Source: Niveispirillum sp943371025
GTDB lineage: Bacteria; Pseudomonadota; Alphaproteobacteria; Azospirillales; Azospirillaceae
DNA: 64,000 nt
Direction of reading: 5' to 3'
Assembly: GCA_943371025.1 (NCBI GenBank)
Contig: CALRTC020000002.1
Coordinates: 248,001-312,000, forward strand
How positions within the stretch are numbered: the first letter of the stretch is position 1; the number at the start of each line of letters is the position of its first letter. This document shows positions 1-8,456 of the stretch, piece after piece. The notes under the pieces are model-generated. The model saw only the letters and a program-made list of their open reading frames with translations, ran no database searches and was not told the origin of the DNA. A program made the position numbers and the translations under genes.

Positions 1-201
1 GGCGGCCCCGATATCGGCGATGGCATAATTCACATCGGCCAGCGCCCTGATCTCGGCCACCTTCAGCCCCGACTCGTGCGCAGAGGTCACCTCCGCAGAC
101 CTGCTCATAACGAGGTGGGATTCGATCCCGAGCAGGCGTAGCGTTTGAAGCAGGCGTATGCCGTAAATGATGCCCGACGCCCCGCTGATGCCGACGATCA
201 T
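1..201 (-). CDS. ubiX: Flavin prenyltransferase UbiX, 5' part only
   Basis: The frame runs off the left edge, so only about 67 N-terminal residues are visible. They begin MIVGISGASGIIYGIRLLQT and continue with an SHLVMSRSAE stretch, which is the classic FMN-binding N-terminus of UbiX/Pad1. The enzyme prenylates FMN to make the cofactor of UbiD decarboxylases, and a UbiD gene lies at about 16.1 kb. I chose the ATG at 201 because GGAG lies 11 bases upstream and the conserved core starts there. An in-frame ATG at 279 would add 26 poorly conserved residues and has no evident ribosome-binding site. The family call is firm; the start is less certain. Confidence 0.9.
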   Translation of the reverse strand, partial: MIVGISGASGIIYGIRLLQTLRLLGIESHLVMSRSAEVTSAHESGLKVAEIRALADVNYAIADIGAA

Positions 202-488
202 GCGTCGCGCCGCTCCGGTGCGGGCCGGGTCGCTGTCAGGACCGGATGAACCGGCCGGCTGTGGGAGGATGTGTGCCATGGAGGTGATGTAGCGCCACTG
301 GCCTGTTTCGTCCAGGGCATCTACCCTCTGGAAAATCCAATCACCCTATCCATATGCATAGGTACGGTCGTGACGGTTCCATGTCACGATCATGTCAGCA
401 AGAGCCATGTGAAGGACAGGCCCAGCCGTAATTGCAGGTTCAGACAAACAGGTCCGTAGTTCCATCGTCCAACCGAAGGAGAGGCTGT

Positions 489-656
489 ATGTTGTTCCCC
501 GAGCGTGTGGAATCCCTGCGTCAGAAGCACGAAAGCCTTGATCGGGAGGTGCGAATGGAGTCGCGCCGTCCCATGCCGGACTCAACGACCCTGACCCGCC
601 TGAAAATGGAAAAATTGCGCGTGAAGGAAGAGATGGATCGTCTCGCCCGCGCCTGA
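489..656 (+). CDS. DUF465 (YdcH-like) small protein
   Basis: A 55-residue, highly charged, helical protein beginning MLFPERVESLRQKHESLDRE and ending with a KLRVKEEMDRLARA helix. This is the pattern of the DUF465/YdcH family of short coiled-coil proteins, whose function is unknown. I chose the ATG at 489 because AAGGAG lies just upstream at 477-482; a longer in-frame start at 432 lacks such a site. The gene stands alone, divergent from ubiX, and is followed by a strong terminator that separates it from the convergent thiC. Confidence 0.85.
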   Translation: MLFPERVESLRQKHESLDREVRMESRRPMPDSTTLTRLKMEKLRVKEEMDRLARA

Positions 657-686
657 CGAAACCCCGGATGCAAGCGCCGGAAATGA

Positions 687-718
687 AGCCCCCTCCCGGT
701 CGCCGGGAGGGGGCTTTT
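687..718 (+). terminator. Rho-independent terminator after the DUF465 gene
   Basis: A perfect 13-bp GC-rich stem (687-699 with 703-715) with a three-base loop, followed by a short T-run. It lies 30 bases after the DUF465 stop codon. The reverse reading lacks a good U-tract, so it mainly serves the forward gene. Confidence 0.85.
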
Positions 719-728
719 ATGTCAGCGG

Positions 729-2570
729 TCAGTGATGATCCTCTGGGATGGGCCTGTCCGACAGATAGACCTGCCCGCCCTTCTCCTTGAACGCCGCCGA
801 CATGGCGGCCATCCCCTCCTGTGCGGCGGCATAGTCCCGCACTTCCTGCGTGATCTTCATGGAGCAGAATTTCGGTCCGCACATGGAGCAGAAATGCGCC
901 AGCTTGGCGCCTTCGGCGGGCAGGGTCTGGTCGTGGTACTTTTCCGCCGTCTCCGGGTCCAGCGACAGGTTGAACTGGTCGCGCCAGCGGAATTCGAACC
1001 GCGCGCGGGACAGGGCATCGTCACGCTCCTGCGCGCCGGGATGGCCCTTGGCCAGATCGGCGGCATGGGCGGCCAGCTTATAGGTGATGACGCCCACCTT
1101 CACATCGTCGCGGTCGGGCAGGCCCAGATGTTCCTTGGGCGTGACGTAGCAGAGCATGGAGGTGCCGAACCAGCCGATCATGGCCGCCCCGATACCGCTG
1201 GTGATGTGGTCGTACCCCGGCGCGATATCGGTGGTCAGCGGCCCCAGCGTATAGAAGGGCGCTTCGCCGCAGACCTTCAGCTGCTTGTCCATATTGGCCT
1301 TGATCTTGTGCATGGGCACATGGCCCGGCCCTTCGATCATCACCTGCACGTCATGCTTCCAGGCGATCTGGGTCAGTTCCCCCAGCGTGTCCAACTCCGC
1401 GAACTGGGCGGCGTCATTGGCGTCGGCAATGCTGCCGGGGCGCAGCCCGTCGCCCAGGGAGAAGGCGATATCGTACGCCTTCATGATCTCGCAGATTTCA
1501 TCGAAGTGGGTGTAGAGGAAGTTCTCCTGGTGATGGGCCAGGCACCATTTGGCCATGATGGACCCACCCCGGCTGACGATCCCCGTCACCCGTTTTGCCG
1601 TCAGCGGGATATGGGCCAGCCGCACGCCGGCATGGATGGTGAAATAATCCACCCCCTGCTCGGCCTGTTCGATCAGGGTGTCGCGGAAAATCTCCCAGGT
1701 CAGGTCCTCCGCCTTGCCATCCACCTTTTCCAGCGCCTGATAGATAGGGACGGTGCCGATGGGGACGGGGGAATTGCGGATGATCCATTCCCGGATGGTG
1801 TGGATATTGCGGCCCGTGGACAGGTCCATGACCGTGTCGGCCCCCCAGCGGATGGCCCAGACCAGCTTGTCCACCTCGTCCGCGACCGAGGAGGTGACGG
1901 CCGAATTGCCGATATTGGCGTTGATCTTCACCAGGAAGTTCCGGCCGATGATCATCGGTTCGGTTTCCGGGTGGTTGATATTGTTGGGGATGATGGCGCG
2001 GCCGCGCGCAATCTCGTCCCGCACGAATTCCGGCGTCACGTAATCGGGGATGGATGCCCCGAAATCCTCCCCGTCACGCGCCGCCTGTTCGGCCCGGCGC
2101 TGCCGGCCCAGATTCTCGCGGATGGCGACATATTCCATCTCCGGCGTGATGATGCCTTTGCGGGCATAGTGAAACTGGGACACGTTCGCCCCGTCCCTGG
2201 CGCGTAAGGGTCGGCGGCCGGCGCGGTCGAACAGGGGCACGGGGCTTTCCTGGCCTTCGCGCAGCCCATTATCCTCCGGCTTCACGCTGCGGCCGTCATA
2301 GGTCTCCACATCGCCGCGCGCTTCCACCCAGGACCGGCGCAACTCGGCCAAGCCCTGGCGGATATCCGTGCGCACGGCGGGATCGGTATAGGGGCCGGAC
2401 GGGTCATAGACGCGCACCGGCGCCTCGTTGGCGCTGGGCGACAGGTCGATCTCGCGCATGGCGACGCGGATATCGGGGAACCGCTCCCCCGCCACATGCA
2501 CCTTGCGGCTGGCGGGCAGCGGGCCGGTGGTGACGCGGAATTCGGGATCGGGGATATTGGTATCTGGCAT
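729..2570 (-). CDS. thiC: Phosphomethylpyrimidine synthase ThiC
   Basis: The 613-residue radical-SAM enzyme converts aminoimidazole ribotide into hydroxymethylpyrimidine phosphate, the pyrimidine half of thiamin. The C-terminal iron-sulfur motif reads FCSMCGPKFCSM, with cysteines at about 561, 564 and 569 in the C-X2-C-X4-C spacing typical of ThiC. The core contains NANIGNSAV, EGPGHVPMHKI and GPLTTDIAPGYDHI, all characteristic of the family. GGGAGG stands 6-10 bases before the ATG. A TPP riboswitch lies about 80 bases upstream, so expression should fall when thiamin pyrophosphate is abundant. No other thiamin gene adjoins it. Confidence 0.98.
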   Translation of the reverse strand: MPDTNIPDPEFRVTTGPLPASRKVHVAGERFPDIRVAMREIDLSPSANEAPVRVYDPSGPYTDPAVRTDIRQGLAELRRSWVEARGDVETYDGRSVKPEDNGLREGQESPVPLFDRAGRRPLRARDGANVSQFHYARKGIITPEMEYVAIRENLGRQRRAEQAARDGEDFGASIPDYVTPEFVRDEIARGRAIIPNNINHPETEPMIIGRNFLVKINANIGNSAVTSSVADEVDKLVWAIRWGADTVMDLSTGRNIHTIREWIIRNSPVPIGTVPIYQALEKVDGKAEDLTWEIFRDTLIEQAEQGVDYFTIHAGVRLAHIPLTAKRVTGIVSRGGSIMAKWCLAHHQENFLYTHFDEICEIMKAYDIAFSLGDGLRPGSIADANDAAQFAELDTLGELTQIAWKHDVQVMIEGPGHVPMHKIKANMDKQLKVCGEAPFYTLGPLTTDIAPGYDHITSGIGAAMIGWFGTSMLCYVTPKEHLGLPDRDDVKVGVITYKLAAHAADLAKGHPGAQERDDALSRARFEFRWRDQFNLSLDPETAEKYHDQTLPAEGAKLAHFCSMCGPKFCSMKITQEVRDYAAAQEGMAAMSAAFKEKGGQVYLSDRPIPEDHH

Positions 2571-2648
2571 CTGGACCTCCCGTTGAATGGAGATCCGGGC
2601 TTGGCACGAAGGTGCGGCGGCACATCGGGGGCAAACGGGGCCCTATGC

Positions 2649-2769
2649 TTCCATCCCTACGCCGGTACGACCCGGATCAGGTTCGAAGGGTTCCCGCGCC
2701 GGTGCCGCCCATTGGCGGTCCATGCGGTGTCTCAGCCCCTTGCCGGGGTTCCCCTTGGACGGGATGGAA
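2649..2769 (-). promoter_or_regulatory. TPP (THI-box) riboswitch in the thiC leader
   Basis: Read on the minus strand, the leader holds the conserved GGGGCTGAGA element and later ACCCTTCGAACCTGATCCGG followed by TACCGGCGTAGGGA, the hallmark sequences of the thiamin pyrophosphate aptamer. Its ends are closed by a 9-bp P1 helix (2761-2769 pairing with 2649-2657). The thiC ribosome-binding site lies about 70 bases downstream. No clear terminator with a U-run follows, so control may act on translation; that last point is inference. Confidence 0.96.
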
Positions 2770-2874
2770 ACTGCGGGAGAAACAGGCAAGGTGTCAAGGG
2801 CGGGTGTTTCGGTATCCGCACGGTTGGCGTGCTGATAGGCTGCACCGCGGATACCCAACGGAGAACCGTTTCAG

Positions 2875-4305
2875 ATGACCCTGCGCCGCACCCTGGCCAT
2901 GCTGGCCGCCGGCTTGCTGCTGATCACGATGCCGGTCGCCGCCGATGAGGGGTATGAACAGGCGATTGCCCGGATGGGCCGCGACCCGGCCGCCGCCGAG
3001 GCCGCCACCCGCAACCCGTCCACGCCGCTGATCAGCCTGGACCGGCTGCTGTTCCTGCATGCCTTCCGACCCGACGCGAAGGCGGAGATCGACCGGCTGG
3101 TGCATGACCTGACCGCGGCGCTGACCGGTCAGAACGATCCTTATCTGGAACAGGTGCTGGGCGCCCCCGCTACCTATGACGGCACGGACGACAGTCTGGT
3201 GGCGCTGCTGCGGCTGCTGTCCAGTGCCGGGGTGGTGCAGACGCAATCGGCCTTCTATGCCATTCCCTGCGACGTATTGCGGCGGCGGCCGGGTCTGCTG
3301 GCCGCGACGGAACCGCAGTTCGGCAGCAACCGGGACAATTTTCTGCCGCGATCGGGCTGCGACTGGGGGCGCGGCCATGTGGAGGGGTTCCCCGACGGGC
3401 AAGTGCAGGATTTCATCCGCGCTGCCACCCTGGCGGACGGCGGTTTCCTGGCCAACCATGGGGGCAGCCTGCGCTATGCCCTGGCAGGACAGCAGGCTGC
3501 CATCCTGGAACAGGCAAGGCTGGACCCGTCACAGATGCCACCGGCCCCCAGGCAAGGGCCGCTGCCCTATCAGACCTGGTCCTATCTGTCGGCCGGCAAC
3601 CGGGTTGCCCTGTCGCGCATCCTGCCCGTCTATCAGGCGGCCCTTCTCGCGCTGACCGATTTCTATCGCCCCTTGCAGGGTGACAGGGCCGACGAAAGGG
3701 CACGCAACGCCTTGTTTGCGCTGGCCTGGGGCGCCGATTGCGGGGGCGGACCGCCGCCGGCCGACCATGCCCGCACCCTGCTGGTCGACGGCGCGCCTCT
3801 GGACACGGTGCGTGCCGCCATTGTCCGGCGGGGCGATGGCAAGGATGCCTTCAGCCGTTGCGCGGTTACCGCTGGCATCGACCCGCTGTCGCATCTGTCG
3901 GCAGCCCTGCGGCCGGAATTGCTGGCCGATACCGTGGCGATCGACGGCGTGGACGTTCGTAACGGCTTCGGCAAGACGCCGCTGATGGCGGCTTCCCAAG
4001 CGGACCAGGCAGAGGCTGTGGCCTGGCTGCTGGCCCATGGTGCCGACGTCCGGGCTGCGACGGATGTGACCGATGAATTCACCCTCCCCAAGCACGGCCA
4101 GCGCACGGCCCTGCATTACGCCGCCGCCAATGCCGGACTGGCCGTCATCGAGGCCTTGCTGAAGGCCGGGGCCGATCCGACCGTCAAGGATGATGAAGGG
4201 GTGACGCCTCTGGACTACCTCAACGGAAAGGGCCCTGTCCCGCCCAATTCCCGCCTTTCCGGCGCGGAACTGGACAGGACCAGGGTCCTTCTCAACAAGC
4301 CGTAA
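2875..4305 (+). CDS. Exported ankyrin-repeat protein
   Basis: A 476-residue protein with a clear signal peptide (MTLRRTLAMLAAGLLLITMP, predicted cleavage after VAA). The middle region, roughly residues 30-350, is helical and not recognised. The C-terminal third carries two recognisable ankyrin repeats: one around GKTPLMAASQADQAEAVAWL and one around RTALHYAAANAGLAVIEALL, the latter running into DDEGVTPLDYL. Ankyrin repeats mediate protein binding, so a periplasmic scaffold or inhibitor is plausible, but no partner is indicated. It is divergent from thiC and ends 9 bases before the convergent htrA gene. Confidence 0.8.
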   Translation: MTLRRTLAMLAAGLLLITMPVAADEGYEQAIARMGRDPAAAEAATRNPSTPLISLDRLLFLHAFRPDAKAEIDRLVHDLTAALTGQNDPYLEQVLGAPATYDGTDDSLVALLRLLSSAGVVQTQSAFYAIPCDVLRRRPGLLAATEPQFGSNRDNFLPRSGCDWGRGHVEGFPDGQVQDFIRAATLADGGFLANHGGSLRYALAGQQAAILEQARLDPSQMPPAPRQGPLPYQTWSYLSAGNRVALSRILPVYQAALLALTDFYRPLQGDRADERARNALFALAWGADCGGGPPPADHARTLLVDGAPLDTVRAAIVRRGDGKDAFSRCAVTAGIDPLSHLSAALRPELLADTVAIDGVDVRNGFGKTPLMAASQADQAEAVAWLLAHGADVRAATDVTDEFTLPKHGQRTALHYAAANAGLAVIEALLKAGADPTVKDDEGVTPLDYLNGKGPVPPNSRLSGAELDRTRVLLNKP

Positions 4306-4314
4306 GGCCGGTGC

Positions 4315-5832
4315 TTACTTGTCCTGTTCCAGCGCCAGGGCCAGGAAGGTCTGCTCGCCCTTGCGTTCGACCAGCAGCAATACGGCCTTCTGGCCGGCCT
4401 GACGGGCCTTGGCGACGCGGTCCTGCACGTCCGTGGGCGTGGTCACCGGGGCCTGGCTGACCTCCAGCACCACGTCACCGGGACGAAGCTGGCGCGTCTG
4501 GGCCGGGGCATTCTGGTTGATCTTGGTGATGACCACGCCCTTCACGCCATCGGCCACCTCGAACTGCTTGCGCAGGTCGGGGGTGATGGTGGAGACGGTC
4601 AGGCCCAGCGCGTCGATCTGCTGCTGCACGGCGCCGGGCTTGGGCGCGGGCTCGCCCTCCTCCTCGCCTTCCTCGGCGGCGGCGATCTGATCTTCCGGGA
4701 ATTCGGCGAGCGTGATGGCAACATTCATCGGCGCGCCCTTGCGGGAGATGCCGACATTGACCTTGGTGCCCACCGGCGTGCCGGCCACCATGCGCGGCAG
4801 GGTGCGGTTATTGGCAACCTCCTTGCCGTCAAAGGTCAGGATGACGTCGCCGGGCTTCAGGCCGGCGGCGGCGGCCGGGCTGCCCTCCGTCACGGTGCCG
4901 ACCAAGGCGCCCTTGTGGCTGGGCAGGCTCATGCTTTCGGCGATTTCCGGGGTCACCGACTGAATCTGCACGCCCAGCCAGCCGCGCCGCACCTTGCCGG
5001 CCTTGCGGATCTCCTCGATCACGGTGCGGGCCATGCTGGACGGGATGGCGAAGCCGATGCCGACGGAACCGCCGGTGCGGCTGTAGATGGCGGAATTGAT
5101 GCCCACCACGTCGCCGGCCAGATTGACCAGCGGGCCACCGGAATTGCCCTGATTGATGGCGGCGTCAGTCTGGATGAAATCATCGAAGCGGCCGGCACCG
5201 ATATCGCGGGCGCGGGCCGAGACGATGCCGGCCGTGACGGTGCCGCCCAGGCCGAACGGGTTGCCGATGGCCACGACCCAGTCGCCCACCTTCAGCACGT
5301 CGCTGTCACCCCATTTCAAGGGCGTCAGCTTCTGCTTGGTTTCAACCTTCAGCAGCGCCAGATCGGTTTCCTTGTCCGTGCCGATCAGCTTGGCCTTCAG
5401 CTCCGTCTGGTCGGCATCCTGGAAGATGACCGTGATCTCGTCGGCACCATCAATGACGTGGTTGTTGGTGACGATATAGCCCGACGCATCGATGATGAAG
5501 CCGGAACCCAGCGATTGCGCCTTGCGCGGGGCACCCTGGCCCTGCTGGCGTTCCATGAAGTCGCGGAAGAAATCCTCGAACGGGGAACCAGGCGGGAAGT
5601 CCGGCATGGGCACGGCGCCGCGTCCACCCGGCTTGGCCTGGATGGTCTGACTGGTCGAGATATTGACCACGGCCGGCAGGGTCTTTTCGGCCAGGGGGGC
5701 GAAACTCTCGGGCGCACCGCGCTGGGCCAGCGCCGGGGCCGGGGTGGCGACCAGCAGGGTCGCGACCAGCGGCAAAGCCGCAAAGGCGGCCGCCAGACGG
5801 GCGGCGGGACGGGAGCGGAAGAACGCGGTCAC
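4315..5832 (-). CDS. degP: Periplasmic Do/HtrA serine protease (DegP family)
   Basis: I place the start at a GTG (5832) preceded by GGAG six bases upstream; this gives 505 residues and an immediate signal peptide ending at ALAQR. An upstream GTG at 5913 adds 27 unconvincing residues. The trypsin-like domain carries the triad His125 (NHVIDGAD), Asp157 (KETDLALLKV) and Ser231 (NQGNSGGPL). Two PDZ domains follow, the first around GWLGVQIQSVTPEIA and the second near the C-terminus around LRPGDVVLEVSQ. The enzyme degrades or refolds misfolded envelope proteins. It is the last gene of the hflK-hflC-DUF2065 group, a common alphaproteobacterial arrangement. Confidence 0.96.
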   Translation of the reverse strand: MTAFFRSRPAARLAAAFAALPLVATLLVATPAPALAQRGAPESFAPLAEKTLPAVVNISTSQTIQAKPGGRGAVPMPDFPPGSPFEDFFRDFMERQQGQGAPRKAQSLGSGFIIDASGYIVTNNHVIDGADEITVIFQDADQTELKAKLIGTDKETDLALLKVETKQKLTPLKWGDSDVLKVGDWVVAIGNPFGLGGTVTAGIVSARARDIGAGRFDDFIQTDAAINQGNSGGPLVNLAGDVVGINSAIYSRTGGSVGIGFAIPSSMARTVIEEIRKAGKVRRGWLGVQIQSVTPEIAESMSLPSHKGALVGTVTEGSPAAAAGLKPGDVILTFDGKEVANNRTLPRMVAGTPVGTKVNVGISRKGAPMNVAITLAEFPEDQIAAAEEGEEEGEPAPKPGAVQQQIDALGLTVSTITPDLRKQFEVADGVKGVVITKINQNAPAQTRQLRPGDVVLEVSQAPVTTPTDVQDRVAKARQAGQKAVLLLVERKGEQTFLALALEQDK

Positions 5833-5990
5833 GTCAATCTCCAGGGGCCGGTCATCCGCGCCCCGGATCGGAGGCGCGCACCGGCAGCCCGGCCCAAAGG
5901 GGACCACCGACACCAGGGAATATAGGCTGCCGAAGCCCCGCTGCGAAGCCTTCCTTCGTCGCGGACTGGAAAGGTCGGTCCCAGGCGGTC

Positions 5991-6176
5991 CTATCCGCGC
6001 ACCACGGCCACGGCCAGAACGCCCAGAATGGCCGCGGCCAGCCCCACCCGGCGTAGCATCACCGGGTCCATGCCGGTAATGCGCCCGGCCATGTCGCGCA
6101 TGGAATTGGGGGCCACGGCGTATAAAAGCCCCTCGATGACGAAGACGAGCGCCAGCGCGGTCAGGAAATCTTTCAA
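5991..6176 (-). CDS. DUF2065 small membrane protein
   Basis: A 61-residue protein with two hydrophobic segments (about residues 5-22 and 42-59) joined by the loop NSMRDMAGRITGMDPVMLRR. That loop is the signature of the DUF2065/YjeT family, normally found next to hflC. Its role is unknown; position suggests an accessory to the HflKC complex. It starts 58 bases after the hflC stop on the same strand. Confidence 0.88.
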   Translation of the reverse strand: MKDFLTALALVFVIEGLLYAVAPNSMRDMAGRITGMDPVMLRRVGLAAAILGVLAVAVVRG

Positions 6177-6234
6177 GGCAGAACCCGCAATTAAAAGGCC
6201 GCGCCGGCGAAAAATCGCCCGCGCGGCCTTTCCA

Positions 6235-7110
6235 TCAACGCTTGGCGACGCCGGTGGTGTTGTTGAAATAGCGGAAGAACTCGCTGTCCGGCGACAGGAC
6301 CATCTGCGTGTTCTCCCCCTTCATGGCCACCTTGTAGGCTTCCAGCGAACGGTAGAAGGCATAGAATTCCGGGTTCTTGCCGGCACTCTCGGCCAGGATG
6401 CGGATGGCCTGGTTGTCGCCTTCGCCGCGCAGCACCTGTGAATCGCGCTGCGCTTCCGCCAGGATGACGGTGCGTTCGCGTTCCGCGCGGCTGCGAATCT
6501 GCTGGGCCTGCTCGCTGCCCTGGGCGCGGGCTTCGCGGGCCTCGCGCTCACGTTCCGACCGCATGCGCTCATAGACGGCGGCCGACGTGGCATCGGGCAG
6601 ATCGGCGCGGCGGATGCGGACATCCACGATCTCCACGCCGAAGCGCGCCGCCTCCTGGTTCACCTGCGCCTTGATGTCGGTCATCACCTTGCCGCGTTCC
6701 TTGGACAGGACGGCCAGCAGGGTGGAATTGCCCAGCACGCGGCGCAGCGACGAATTCACGGTCGCGGCCAGACGCTGTTCGGCGACAATCTCATTGCCGA
6801 CCGACTGGTAGAATTGCAGCGGGTCGGTAATGCGGTAGCGGGCGAAGGCATCGACCTCCAGCCGCTTCTGGTCGGCCAGGATGACCTGTTCGACGGGCGG
6901 ATCGACATCCAGAACGCGGGCATCCAGGAAAACGACATTCTGCACGAACGGGATTTTGGCGTGCAGACCCGGCTCCTGGATTGTCCGCTTCCATTCACCG
7001 AATTGCAGCACCAGCGCCTGCTGCGTCTGGTTGACGGCGAACAGGGAGGAGGAGGCCAGGATGGCGACGGCGGCGACGGCGACGCCTGCGGCGATCAGTT
7101 TGCTGCTCAT
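6235..7110 (-). CDS. hflC: Protease modulator HflC
   Basis: A 291-residue SPFH/band-7 protein with one N-terminal membrane anchor (about residues 5-27) and a periplasmic prohibitin-like domain. Recognisable blocks are NQTQQALVLQFGEWKRT, RYRITDPLQFYQ and the helical stretch rich in EREREAREARAQGSEQAQ. Together with HflK it forms a large ring around the FtsH protease and restrains its activity on membrane proteins. It starts 12 bases after the hflK stop, so the two are co-translated. Confidence 0.97.
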   Translation of the reverse strand: MSSKLIAAGVAVAAVAILASSSLFAVNQTQQALVLQFGEWKRTIQEPGLHAKIPFVQNVVFLDARVLDVDPPVEQVILADQKRLEVDAFARYRITDPLQFYQSVGNEIVAEQRLAATVNSSLRRVLGNSTLLAVLSKERGKVMTDIKAQVNQEAARFGVEIVDVRIRRADLPDATSAAVYERMRSEREREAREARAQGSEQAQQIRSRAERERTVILAEAQRDSQVLRGEGDNQAIRILAESAGKNPEFYAFYRSLEAYKVAMKGENTQMVLSPDSEFFRYFNNTTGVAKR

Positions 7111-7122
7111 GCTGCGTCCCCC

Positions 7123-8283
7123 TTACTGGCGCGGCGCGGCCGGTGCGGCCGGCGTCTGTTGGCGGAGCTGGTTGGTCAGTTCCTGCAAGGGCAGGAAGGG
7201 CACGACGCCCGGTCCGCCCTTGCCCTGATCGATGATGATCTTGTTGGAACCGCTCAGCACTTCCTGCATGGTTTCCAGATACATGCGCCGTGCCGTGATT
7301 TCCGGCGCCTGGTTGTACGCGGCCATGACCTGGGCGAAGCGTTGCGCGTCACCCTGGGCCAGACTGACCACCTGCTCGCGATAGGCGGAGGCCTGCTGGA
7401 TCAGCTGCTCGGCCTCACCGCGGGCGCGGGGGATGATGTCGTTGCGATAGGCCTCTGCCTCATTGCGCAGACGCTCGCGATCCTGGCGGGCGCGCTGCAC
7501 ATCGTTGAAGGCGTCAACGACGGGACCGGGCGGGTCCACCTTCTGCAACTGCACCTGGCTGATTTCGATGCCCGACTGGTATTCGTCCAGCATGGTCTGC
7601 AACAGCAACCGGGTCTGCTGTTCAATCTCCTGACGCGCCTCGGTCAAGGCCGGCTGGATGTCGGTGCGGCCGATGACCTCGCGCATGGCGCTTTCGGCCG
7701 CCATCTTCACGGTCAGTTCCGGCTCGCGGATCTTGAACAGGAAATTGCCAGCATCCTTGATCACCCACATGACGGTGAAGTCGATGTCGATGATATTCTC
7801 GTCACCGGTCAGCATCAGGCTTTCGTCGATGACGTCGCCACCGCCGCGGCGATTGTCGACGGCGGAGCGATAGCCGATCTCCAGCCGGTTGACGCGGGTG
7901 ACCTTCGGCGTCTCCACCGTTTCAATCGGCGCGGGCAGGTGATAGCGCAGACCCGGCTGCTCGGTACGCGTATATTGGCCGAATCGCAGGACCACACCCT
8001 GCTCGTCCGGCTGTACGCGATAGATGCCGGAAAGGCCCCAGATCAGGCCCAGCGCCACAACACCCAGCAGGATGCCCTTGCCGCCACCCAAGCCGCCGGG
8101 AGTCAGGTTCTTGAACCGCTCCTGACCCTTGCGCAGCAATTCCTCCAGGTCCGGGCCTCCGGGCTGCTGCCCGCCGCCCGGCGGACGACCCCAGGGGTTG
8201 TTGCCGTTGCCATTGCCGCCGCCCCCCGGGGGTGAGCCCCAGGGTCCGCCGCCATTGCCGCCACCTTGATTATTCCAGGGCAT
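7123..8283 (-). CDS. hflK: Protease modulator HflK
   Basis: I chose the ATG at 8283 (MPWNNQGGG), giving 386 residues; this Gly/Asn/Pro-rich opening is typical of HflK, whereas longer starts add an unrelated leader. Residues 1-45 are low-complexity, a transmembrane segment follows at about 70-88, and an SPFH domain begins near YRVQPDEQGVVLRFGQY. The C-terminal part includes a YMETMQEVLSG-like segment (YLETMQEVLSGSNKIIID). It heads the hflK-hflC-DUF2065-htrA operon. The divergent mrp gene begins 173 bases away, so both promoters share that gap. Confidence 0.96.
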   Translation of the reverse strand: MPWNNQGGGNGGGPWGSPPGGGGNGNGNNPWGRPPGGGQQPGGPDLEELLRKGQERFKNLTPGGLGGGKGILLGVVALGLIWGLSGIYRVQPDEQGVVLRFGQYTRTEQPGLRYHLPAPIETVETPKVTRVNRLEIGYRSAVDNRRGGGDVIDESLMLTGDENIIDIDFTVMWVIKDAGNFLFKIREPELTVKMAAESAMREVIGRTDIQPALTEARQEIEQQTRLLLQTMLDEYQSGIEISQVQLQKVDPPGPVVDAFNDVQRARQDRERLRNEAEAYRNDIIPRARGEAEQLIQQASAYREQVVSLAQGDAQRFAQVMAAYNQAPEITARRMYLETMQEVLSGSNKIIIDQGKGGPGVVPFLPLQELTNQLRQQTPAAPAAPRQ

Positions 8284-8456
8284 ATTCCCGACCCTTTGGT
8301 GATTGGACCCACAAACTGCCAAACCGACAGGCCTGCCCGCAAGGACAGGACGCTTTCTATGCTGCCGTTGCCACCCTATATATCGCGGCGCGCCAGCGAA
8401 AGGCCCATGGCCTGTCGGTGCTTGCAGATATTGGGAAGAAAGCGGGGTTTTCAACC

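Noticed and set aside
5832..5913. Longer start for the HtrA protease
   Set aside because: The added 27 residues precede a perfect signal peptide and have no ribosome-binding site, while GGAG stands six bases before the GTG at 5832.
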